Shown in pieces: positions 54,971 to 64,000 of a DNA stretch of 64,000 nucleotides; within the stretch, counting starts at the first letter, position 1, and each line of letters begins with the position of its first letter. The stretch is from Pelobates cultripes. Taxonomy: Eukaryota; Chordata; Amphibia; Anura; Pelobatidae. Below the pieces are notes generated by a model. That model saw only the letters and a program-made list of their open reading frames with translations. It had not been told where the DNA came from and searched no databases. The position numbers and the translations under genes are program-made. The DNA lies in the NCBI GenBank assembly GCA_933207985.1, contig OW240915.1, positions 279,937,420 through 280,001,419 of the forward strand, given 5' to 3'.

Positions 54971-57900
54971 ATATTTACATCTGTCCAAAAATTCTAGTAA
55001 TAAAGACTAATATTTACTCTGTTTCAGTTGCTTATTATTATCTAGTAGATTATTTAGCCTACCTATTAAGTATTCCTGTGGCTAAACTATGTTTTAACCC
55101 ACCCCAGATCAATGATAAAAACACATTATAACCAAGGTAGGAAAGTAGTTATTAATTCTTCTCAATTAATTCCTAAAACTGTAAAAGGAATAAGTGTGAA
55201 TTATATGATTATAGCATCTTATTCTGAGTATATACCTCATGTGTCTGCTATGCTTGTATCGTTCTTATGTTTGTATAAAAGTTTTCCAGCAATTAGCTAC
55301 CTTTGGGTTTAATCTCCCAATTGTGGTCTGATTACACATAATAATCTCATAATCTATGGTCAATGACATTAATGATTTGATTTCGTGTATTGAAGGTAAA
55401 CTTGTAGTCTTCCAGTTTCTAGCTATAAGTATTGACACTGTGGATAATAGTAAGAATATCAATTTCCACATAGGTTTAATGATATTATCTAGGAGAACTT
55501 AAGAAGCATCACTTTCGGTGTATGATCCAGTTTATAAGATGTCACCTCTTGAATCAGTCTTTCAACATTTACCCATAAACTGTTTACTCTCCCACATGTC
55601 CACCATATATGTAACATAGTGCCTTTATGAGAGTGGCATCTCCAACATGTGTCTTGCATTTTAGGATAAATTGCACGAAGGCGAGTGGGTACCATATACC
55701 ATCTGTACATTATTTTCCGTGATATTTCAAAATGTGCTGTGCATGATGACATTCCTTTACGAACAGTGAAAATTTTATCCCATTTGTCTTCTGGTATAAC
55801 TTCTTGGATATCCGTTTGCCAGTCTGTCATGAATTTCGGTGGTGGTGTTTCTTTTGGATTAATTAAAGTGTTATAGCTGATCGATAACACTTTCCTAGGA
55901 GGAGTAAGTGCTACACACAACTCTTCAAATTTCATGAATGCGTTTCGAGTTATTTGATGCCTTATATATAAATTGACAGAATAAGACAGAAGCGCTTTAA
56001 TCTGCAAATATGCAAATTGAAATTGTGGGGGAAGTGCGAATTCCATTTGGAGGGCCGAAAATGGTTTTAAACCATCTGTCGTGAAAAGTTTAAAAATATG
56101 TGTAATTCCCTTTCAGTATCATTGTAAATAAGGAAATGAGTCATTACAGCTATGCAGAATCTTTATAGGAATTGCTAATGACCATGGGTGTGCCGAGGAA
56201 AGACTTTCTTTATTACTGTCCCAGATTTTAAGTAAAAGTCTAGTAGAGGGTAGTGTATCTGGAGTTATTTTCCGTTTTTGTTGAGGGAGCCATATTAGAG
56301 AATGGAGGTCCCGAGTTCCACAGCAGTGTTCTTCTATTGCCACCCATTGCGGAATGTACCTCTGTGGGTTTACACTAGCTATATTAGTTAAATTTGCTGC
56401 ATAGTAATACATTTTCAGGTTTGGAAACCCCATTACCCACTTGTCTCATTATAAATCCTTTTGGGACTCTATGATGTTTTCCTCCCCAGCTAAAACATAG
56501 TAATATCGCTTGTAGGGATGTGATAAATTTTTGCAGGATCTTGATCTGTAGAGCTCTAAATAGGTAAAGTATTTTTGGTAAAATTTGCATCTTAACTGCT
56601 GATATTTTACCTACCCATGATAGTAGCACACTTCCCCAGGATTTCAGTTGGTTTTCAATGTTTTTCAGTAATTTTATATAGTTGGCTGAAAATAAATCTT
56701 TTTCTTTTTTTGTAAATCTAATTTCCAGATATAAAAGATAATCTTCCCTCCATTCAAAATGATAATCTGATTTAAGTCTATCTTCTCGTATTTTAAGAAT
56801 ATTAAGGCACATTGCTTGCGTTTTGCTGGTATTAAGCTTATAGTACGAATTTTGACTGTATAAATGTAGTTCTTTCTTTAAATTTGGTAAAGAAATGTGT
56901 GGCTGAGTGATCGTTAGTAAGATGTCATCTGTGTAAGCGGTGAGTTTGTATTCGCTCCTGCCTATTTTGACCCTGTGTATATCTTTATTCTGTCGTATAG
57001 CTGTAAGTAAAGGCTCTAAAGCGAGGACATAGAGCATAGGAGATAAGGGGCACCCCTGACGTGTTCCATTTGAAATGTTAAAAGATTTTGAACAAAATCC
57101 TGAGTTCAGTACTGTAGCAGTGGGGTTACTGTAGAGAGCTTTAGTCATCGAAAGAAAGGCAGGAGGGAATCTATATGCCTTTAGAGTTTCATGGAGAAAA
57201 TGCCAATTCAGGTGATCGAAAGCCTTTTCTGCATCTAAAGATATTATAATACTTTCTTGCTTAGATGATTTAAAAAAATTATAAATATCTAATACCTTCC
57301 GCATGTTATCTGTCTCCTGTTTGCCTGACACAAATCCCACTTGGTCTGTATGGATTAAAGTAGGTAAAATGGATTTTAATCTTTCTGCATATATTTTTGC
57401 ATATATTTTAGCGTCTATATTCAATAACAATATAGGTCTAAAATTCTGACAAGCCTTAAGGGCTTCCCTGGTTTTGGAATGCTACTTACTTGTGCCACTA
57501 AAAATTCAGTTGGAAAATGTCCTGTTTTAGTGCCTTCATTAAAAAAACGAGTCAATGGGTCGACCAAAAATTCTTTAAACAAAGTATAGTATAAATCAGA
57601 GAAACTATCAGGTCCTGGTGCTTTCCCTTTGGCTAATCCCTTTATTTGTTGTATTACTTCTTCTGTTGTAATGGGAGCTATAAGCTGTGCCAATTGATGA
57701 TCCTGTAGAGTAGGTAGATTAGTATTGATCTATTCCTCTAGAGGTTGGTTTTGGAAGGTTTTTTGGTCTTTTAAATTGTATAATAAGCTATAATAAACTG
57801 CAAATTCCTCACAGATCTGGTTTGGTTGAAGAATTTTTTGTCCTGTCCTTGAGAGTATAAATGGAATTCTAGATTGCGTTTGTTTGTCGTGAAGTCTCTG

Positions 57901-58790
57901 TGCAAGTACCCTCGTGGCTTTATTACCCATAGTATATGAAGTCGCCTTAAGTTTTTTCAGTGCAATGCTGGCTTGTCGTTGATGGATTTCATTAATATTG
58001 TTTTGTGTTTGTTGTATGCTATCTTGCAGAAAAGCGGAAGGTCTTGCTTGATTCTGTTTGTGGAGCTCTTGAAGTTTTTTTAAGAGGTTCAGCAGAGCTG
58101 TTTGATTAAGTTTTTTAAGATAAGAGGCTCTACTGATAAGAAGTCCTCTTATTACTGGTTTGTGTGCTAACCATAATGTTGTATAGTTTATGTTTCTGAA
58201 ATTATTTATATTAAAATATTGACCTATTTCTTGTTGAATTTTATCCGAGAATATAGGATCATTTAATAAATATTAATTTAGTCTCCATGGACTTCTACTT
58301 GTATAATTGTATTGATCCATTAAGTTAAGTATTACTAGATTGTGGTCTGATTCCATCGATATTCCAATCTCACATGACTTAACTTGTACTAAGTGTGAAC
58401 TGTGTATGTAAAAAGTCGTCTATACATGAATATGTATTATGGACTTGGGAGTAATGTGTATACTCTCTAATATTTGGATGGAACGTTATCCAGATGTCAT
58501 AAAGTCCATAGGCCATCAAGATTGTATTGAGGGTATTACATTTCTTATATAGAGAGGATTTTCTTTTAGTTGAATGATGTGTTGTGGAATCCATGTTAGG
58601 GTCTAAGACATGATTAAAGTCTCCCATAATGATCATAATACCGGTTTGAAATTCAGTTATTTTATTCATGAGTATCTGCATGAATTTGTTTTGGTTCACG
58701 TTAGGAAAATATGCATTCACTATGGTGTATAACAGTAATGTTTTGGTATTTGTTTTATATTTATCTACACATGTTATTTTTATTAGATAT
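54790..58790 (-). mobile_element. L1/Tx1-type LINE, 4-kb 5'-truncated copy, minus strand
   Basis: The copy runs from an endonuclease C-terminal half (58379-58730) through linker, RT and C-terminal region (55489), into a 3' untranslated part of about 700 bp. It is the most complete LINE in the window. ORF1 and the first half of the endonuclease are missing, typical of 5' truncation. Confidence 0.85.
55489..58720 (-). pseudogene. L1/Tx1-type ORF2 (endonuclease and reverse transcriptase), frameshifted
   Basis: Pieces in order on the minus strand: endonuclease end with NAYFPNVNQNKF, IMIIMGDFNHVLDPNMDST (GDFN motif) and CIDDFLHTQF (58379-58720). Linker GNKATRVLAQRL (57730-57930). RT start GLAKGKAPGPDSFSDLYY and VSSIPKPGK (57421-57693). 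RT core, 348 open codons at 56384-57430, with IYAERLKSILPTLIHTDQVG, LDAEKAFD at residues 65-72 (catalytic D), GTRQGCPLSP at 122-131 and YTDD at 166-169 (catalytic DD; usually FADD), then SWVGKISAVKM. C-terminal parts are GFPNLKMYYYAAN (56119-56433) and 55489-56046 with RWYMVPTRLRAIYPKM and CWRCHSHKGTMLHIWWTC, a cysteine/histidine cluster typical of the ORF2 C-terminus. About five frame breaks; the RT catalytic aspartates are all present. Confidence 0.85.
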
Positions 58791-59792
58791 ATATATTACT
58801 CACACTATTAGTGGTTTTATTTAAAATTGTCATGATTATTAAATGGAGGTTAGAATGAGTTTACTTTTTATATTTTATTCTAAAGCATTTTGTACTAAAG
58901 GAATACTTTTCTTTTATTGAAAATTATAAATACAACCATTTTAAATCCAAGGCTTTATTAATGCAACCATGGAAACAGCCTGACCTTTGATTTCCTGGTG
59001 ATTTTATCATTTCGGATTCTTTTCACCGTACCATATTTATTTTTAGTTTAATAGAAATATCACGCAAAGTCTTTTATTGACAGATACAAATGTGCCCAAA
59101 ATCAACAGTGGTTTATTTTGGTATTGTTTAAAAAAAAAGAAAAGAAATATGTTTCAGACATGTATATGCTTCTCATAATTATTTCATAGTTATAGGGAAT
59201 AGAAGGAGCTGTTGAAATAATCATAGCAGGGTTTTTTTTCTGACATCTGATGCCTATTATTTGCTTTAGCTTTGAATATGTTGTTGATATTGTTGTTAAA
59301 CAGCGTGTATCTGTATCATACTAATACTGAATTTTGTGTTATAAGAATGCAAAATTTTTTATACAGCCCTGGAACTCAAACATATATTCAGACTTCCTGA
59401 GGCAGTTACATTATTGTGTCCAAATTACATTTGTTGTATATATAACATATTATGGTCTATTTAATAACATTCCGAACTATTGGCTGCCATTTTTATGTTT
59501 TATGTTTTTTGTAAAATTGTGATTAGTGAGAAGGCACAATGAATAGGTGTTTAAACAATTCTTCAAAATTATAAACACTTGTTAGTATGTCCTACACACC
59601 ATCAATAGCAAATTGCCACTAGTTCCCATTTCTACCAGCGGAAATATCTAAAGAATTACGTACTGCATAAATGTTTCCTCCTACCTTTTAAGCATGCCAT
59701 TAAAGTTCAGTAGAACACATAAATAACCATCTCAAGAGCTTTTAGTAAACGTTATTTTTAATTTAAAAATCAAATATAAAATATTTATTTGA
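58791..59792. other. AT-rich non-coding DNA, no feature recognised
   Basis: No supported gene or bounded repeat. A frame of 62 codons at 59334-59522 is tyrosine/phenylalanine-rich translation of AT-rich DNA. Confidence 0.5.
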
Positions 59793-60100
59793 TGGGGAGG
59801 AGCTTGAACATCAAGCTGAGAGGTCGCATGCCGAGCAAGCTCTCGCACAAGCCAACAATTTTCAGGGGAATATCCCAGTCTCCTGACCAAATTCGGGCAC
59901 CCACACTCATCACCCTGCCTGGGGACAAGCTGTGGATCAAATTGATATAATCTTCAAGCACCTGAGACGCAGGGAGCGGAAGTGAATTGCGGCCTACAAG
60001 TGACTGGGTGGCAGGAAGGGCAGCCGACTTCCCCGCTCTCCTGGATACTGGAAAGCCTTGCCTAAGCCAACCTCCCCCACACACACCAGTGGACCAGTGG
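59793..60100 (+). mobile_element. 5' end of an L1/Tx1-type LINE, broken off
   Basis: 'Gatggggaggagcttgaaca' followed by GC-rich text resembles the GGGGGCGGAGCTTG starts of the L1 copies at 52.85 and 25.19 kb. It stops near 60100, where LTR sequence begins. Because LINE copies usually lose the 5' end, a copy keeping only the 5' end implies later deletion or rearrangement. The minus-strand frame 59785-60084 is not a gene. Confidence 0.45.
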
Positions 60101-61053
60101 GGGTTATCCCAGTCCGAGGGACACTGCCAGACCAGTTGAAACTGGCTGCTTTGTCCCTCCTAAATCTCTCATCAGCCCTTGCTATTGTTTAACCCCATGG
60201 CGATTTGACTGTGTTCGTGGGATCTGAGCACTGTTCGGCTCAAATATGGGGGTTCAGTTCTATAGAATATTAGTTACGTATTTTTAAGTGTTTTGTTGCA
60301 GTTGTAACTTAGTTATATTTTCTTTATCTGGAGATAATTGAGTTTACTACATTTACTTAAGCCAATTATCTCCAGGATAGAGGAGCCTAAATCTGTGGAA
60401 CTGTTTTGGGCATGAAAGCCATGCTTGCAGTCGGTCAAATAGGACTTCCATCTAACTTTTGAACCACTGGACAAATTTGTATGATTTTGACATATGTTTG
60501 TATGCTGCTTATGCTGGTTCAGAATATGTGACTTTTATGTGAACTGCATGTATGGTTTGGAAGTTATGAATATTGTATAAAACTGTATTTTCCTGCCTGT
60601 GATAATTACATTAGCCCATTGTGTACAGTAATTCTATCACAGGCAGAGGGGAGGATTTTGTTGGAATGAATGGGATCGTTTAACTGTATTGTATGTATTT
60701 GATTGGTTGTTCCACAAGACCACGTGGGTGGTAACCTCGTGGGAAAAGTTGCATATAAGTACCAATAAACCCTCAGATTGCTGAATTTTTGTTTTGACCC
60801 TCAACATAGAGCCTCATCTCGTGATTGGGGGGAAAATGCTGCATTTACACTGGGGGATTGCTATATTCTACATACTCCCCTAGCTCTAATCACTAAGCTC
60901 TTTTAAGAGCTTGTTCGAGCTTTGCTCTCTGCGGGAAGAGAGGTTCGGTCTGCAGTGCTTATGGTGTCTGGAGAAGTGCTTTGAGCCCTCAGGAAGCACT
61001 AGGAGCATCCACCAATGGAGGTACCCAGTTGGGGTGCCAGATGATCCGTTACA
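60101..61053 (-). mobile_element. Rearranged LTR, minus orientation
   Basis: The right end, read on the minus strand, is TGTAACGGATCATCTGGCAC, the start of the 31.3 kb solo LTR, followed by 'cccccaatcacgagatgagg' and 'gttgagggtcaaaac' in the expected order. A hairpin 'gtgataattacatta' with 'taattctatcacaggc' follows (60597-60644). The left part (60101-60450) instead matches the LTR fragment at 38061-38487, but with its blocks in another order. 'Aatctgtggaactgttttgg' lies after the tccag palindrome here and before it at 38.2 kb. The whole looks like two LTR subfamilies joined by recombination. Confidence 0.6.
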
Positions 61054-61904
61054 TTTACCTACCTGCACAACAACAACAAAAATAACCCCAAAAATTTGTA
61101 TTTTATATACATGTACTGTATATAAAGATATTAATAAATATTAGATTGACAGAACTTGAGATATCTGTGCACTGCTTGAAACAAAAAAGACTCACTCAAG
61201 TGGTTCAACATTTTAAATAGACTACTCACTACACTTGTGTTTGCCTGTGGGATGGTTCCCCAGAAACACAAAAGGCATAAGATAGCTGCTTTCCCTTCCC
61301 TCCGTCTTTCAACTTGTGACAAGCTGGTTTTATATATATGGAATAAAACTTTTTGTTTCTCTAACTTTACACAGAGGCTCCATTTTTGGCATTCTTGCAA
61401 AGGGATCTCAACCATTATTTTATTTGATCTGAATAATAAATGCTGGAGTGCCAGAACAAAGCTTCCTTAACACTTACTGTGAATACTATTAACCTTGTTC
61501 TTTATTTAATTAGTGTTACACTGTGTCATGTATCAGTCTATCAGCTGATTATTATATATTATTATTCTATAACCATATTCAGGGCTGTTGGTCCATCATT
61601 TCTCCATTATTTAGCATTTTAGAATCCATAGTTATATATCTCAAGAAAGTATGTAACATATTAAAGGCACAGTCGATTTGGCAATGCTTGTTTGAACTGC
61701 TGCACTTCAACTGCTTCAAATAGTGGATCTCAAACTCTATTTTATCTAGGATGTCCTTTTAACCCTCTTTATAAATAGGTAATATTATTTTTTTATGCAA
61801 ATCATCTAATAGAATTTATAAAACAAAATAATTCTGAAAAATTACAAACAGTGGTTTGGACTAGCAGCCTCTTTTCTATTTAAATTAAAAGTACAATGAT
61901 TATA
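61054..61904. other. Non-coding DNA, no feature recognised
   Basis: Small open frames exist on both strands between 61131 and 61723, none with a recognisable domain. I see no splice-site-bounded exon that I can defend. Confidence 0.45.
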
Positions 61905-62950
61905 AAAGCTGGGCATTCCCAACCTAAATTTACTACATGATGTACACATGTTTACACATGTGAAGACATGGGATCAGGAGAAGAATAAAAAGGCTGGTTG
62001 GTTCCACTGTGAAAAATATCAGATGGGAAAGTTTATCCCATTCCACTTGTTTTGGATTAGGCCATCTATGATTTAATACTTACATTGATAAAACACAATT
62101 TTTGGAGACCAGCTAAGACCGAGACAAAAGTTAGAGCTAGATACGGAACCAAGGATTATCTTACTCAGGCTACACCTATTAAAATTCTTAATCAGCATAT
62201 ACAAGATCTAGATTTATCAGGATGGAATAACAAAGGTGTCAGCACCTTAGTGGATATAACTTTAGAAGGGGAGGTCTTGTCAGTAGACGTCTTCCAAGCC
62301 AAATTTGATTTAGTAAATCAAGATGATTTTATTTATCTTAGATAAAAAGAATAATTTAAAGTAAATTTTGTCTTAATTCGATGATTTTATTGCCATTCAA
62401 CATAGTAGAACATTTTAATTTAAAGAGTAAAAAATGTTATCATTATTAATCAACAAATCACAAGGACCACTTCTATTAGGAATTGAGAAAGGGACATTAA
62501 GGTTCATAACTCAATGGAAAACTAGATAGAAGTATAGACAATGGTTAAAAAAGTGTACACTCTATAAATCTGCAGGAAGCTAATGAACCGCTGGTATATG
62601 GTTCCTTTGCGCATCATCAAATATAATAAATCAAGTATGGGGGCTGATGGAGCTGTTCTCAGGTGCAGTGTTCAATATACCACATCTGGTGCGACTGTAA
62701 AAAAATACAGCAGTTTAAAATCAAACAGATATTTTTCATGTAAACTTTTCACTCAAACCAGAAACATTGCTTTTTCATCTAGATCTACCAGTGATAAACA
62801 AGCAAAGTAAATATCTAGCGGTAAATATTCTATTGGCCATTAAAATATGTATTTCCTGAGATTGGCGTCAACTAGAGTAGTCATATATCTCACCAGGGCA
62901 ATATGGAAAAGCATTTTTTTAGGTTAGATGGGACTATATCCTTTGATATA
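61905..62950 (+). mobile_element. L1/Tx1-type ORF2 C-terminal fragment, plus strand
   Basis: It starts with AGWAFPNLNLLHDVHM near 61908, aligning with GFPNLKMYYYAAN of the minus-strand copy. It continues through 62085-62345 with HNFWRPAKTETKVRARYGTK. From 62580 it reads NRWYMVPLRI and, in the next frame, WSCSQVQCSIYHIWCDCKKI, the cysteine/histidine cluster of the ORF2 C-terminus. Several frame breaks and stops. Only the last third of ORF2 is present and no poly(A) end was found. Confidence 0.68.
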
Positions 62951-63239
62951 GGAGAGTGCCTATATCAAAGTATATATACAAACTTGCCTGTGATTCCTTG
63001 ACCTTTTGATGTGTACTTGTAATTATTTAGGATATAATTGAATCCTCCCCCAATAATGTTACAGTAATTCAGAGAATATAGTTATTAGAGGATGTATGGT
63101 TGGATGGGTTATGAATGAGGATTGATAGAAGGTTACAAACTTTAAACGGGGACAGCTTTCTTCTTGGGTTTTGTCCTGCTTTGTATGGAGATATTCTCAG
63201 AGAGCTACTATAATTTATGAATTTAATTCAATCCTATGA
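62951..63239. other. Non-coding DNA
   Basis: Possibly 3' untranslated sequence of the preceding L1 fragment. A small hairpin 'gatataggagagtgcctatatc' lies near 62944. Nothing else seen. Confidence 0.4.
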
Positions 63240-64000
63240 TTTTTATGTATTTGTGTATTATTTTGTACAGAAAATATAAAACTATCAAGTAAAAATGGCG
63301 CTATAAAATCAATAAAAAAATAATAACACTCACAAAGGCTAGCAAGCACTAATAAAAGTGAAATAGCTCTAAAACCACTCAAATAGAATACAAAAAAAGA
63401 ACAAAAGTGCGCTGTGCCTTTAAGTGCTAATATAACAATATGAACAATATGTAAATCAATAATGGTCCAACTGTAGTGAATAAAGTGCAAATACAGTATA
63501 TGTATATTATTAAAGTGCAAATAAATATAATCCAGTGGTAAATACCCTGTGAATATGTGCTCTTTGTGAAATACAAACAACAAAGAACTTACTCCTTTAG
63601 ATTTAGACTCTGTTGACACTTGAAGGAGTATCTCTTTAAAACGCTCCACATAAAAACATAAGATAGAGGGACAAAAGAACACAATATAGTGTAACTCTGT
63701 ATCACAAATGTAACCAGAAAATAATAAAAGAATATCACTCACAATGGTAGAGCAGAATAAAGTCTGCTCTAACTATAAAAGCGTGCAAATCCTCTCATCA
63801 GGATTCTGTAGGATAGTAGATAAATGTGCTTAAAACAAGCAGGACGGCACCAAATAAAAATAAGACTTTATTGGTATAAAATTTCACAGTGAGTCATCAC
63901 CCTTCTCCCTGGAAAGCCAAGCTGGTACGGATCCCCTTCTGACTCGCGGCATGCACTTGCGGTCTTTCAGTGGATAGATGCTTCCGGGAGTAGGAGGTGC
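63240..64000 (-). repeat. Repeat related to the inverted-arm elements, cut by the window end
   Basis: 'Actcacaatggtagagcaga' then 'ataaagtctgctctaa' (about 63738-63775) parallels 'gagcagtgaagtctgctcag' then 'tacattgtgagtac' at 35.89 kb in the opposite orientation. 'Caataatggtccaactgtag' (63456) and 'tcctttagatttagactctg' belong to the same style of AT-rich arm text. 'Aagactttattggtataaaa' near 63862 marks another landmark. The 175-codon minus-strand frame 63215-63742 is hydrophobic, from AT-rich DNA, and has no family likeness. Confidence 0.4.

Noticed and set aside
61131..61723. A cluster of small frames, considered as exons
   Set aside because: Short, overlapping on both strands, no recognisable domains or splice context.
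63215..63742. A 175-codon hydrophobic frame, considered as a membrane protein
   Set aside because: AT-rich repeat sequence related to the inverted-arm group; phenylalanine/isoleucine/tyrosine-rich with no family likeness, and mirrored by similar frames in other copies.

Overview
The window is vertebrate nuclear DNA, most likely from a frog or toad. The basis is the repeat population: L1/Tx1-type, CR1-type and L2-type LINEs, Tc1-like transposons of two families common in fish and amphibians, hAT elements with 8-bp target duplications, TTAA-flanked piggyBac-like MITEs, a tRNA-derived SINE, solo LTRs, and abundant AT, CA, CT and GATA microsatellites. The species cannot be named from the sequence. 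I see no bacterial or viral gene organisation, no host protein-coding exon that I can defend, no structural RNA gene and no CRISPR array. It reads as a gene desert or a very large intron made of nested, decayed mobile elements.

Layout. 0-8.8 kb: a broken L1/Tx1 ORF2 (minus), a tRNA-SINE (minus), an LTR-like block and plain AT-rich DNA. 8.8-10.3 kb: a non-autonomous hAT-like element carrying two 204-bp near-identical inverted arms. 10.3-22.7 kb: MITEs, an LTR, a truncated Tc1 with an eroded transposase, large foldback elements and a solo LTR with a 6-bp duplication. 22.7-29.2 kb: a foldback, an ORF1-only L1 copy with an open 315-codon frame, two Tc1 copies joined end to end, and a CR1 reverse transcriptase pseudogene. 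30-36.4 kb: a putative LTR, an L1 scrap, a 955-bp solo LTR, and a retroelement with long inverted arms, flanked by an exact 15-bp direct repeat and invaded by a 2.25-kb hAT element. 37.7-44.8 kb: a probable older hAT composite, CA/GT minisatellites, a deleted L1, a Tc1 end, a foldback and a TTAA MITE. 45.9-51 kb: an L2 fragment, a second large inverted-arm element split by an insertion with a 14-bp duplication, and a TTAA element. 51.1-58.8 kb: a CR1 split by an L1 endonuclease fragment, a half-L1 (ORF1 plus 3' region, no ORF2), and a 4-kb 5'-truncated L1/Tx1 ORF2 on the minus strand. 58.8-64 kb: an L1 5' end, a rearranged LTR, an L1 ORF2 tail, and the start of another element resembling the inverted-arm group.

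How the parts relate. Autonomous LINEs (L1/Tx1, CR1, L2) supplied reverse transcriptase. The SINE resembles the L2 copy over its 3' tail and was probably mobilised by that kind of partner. DNA elements (hAT, Tc1, piggyBac-like) are almost all non-autonomous or dead. The best candidate for something under-described is the inverted-arm retroelement group near 32.5-36.4 kb and 48.9-50.2 kb. These contain a short motif (TTGA-GA, a small stem, then GAAACGCG or AAAACGCG) that recalls a hammerhead-ribozyme core. The motif also occurs at about 23.1, 29.7 and 39.0 kb. All assignments come from reading the sequence; no database search was run.
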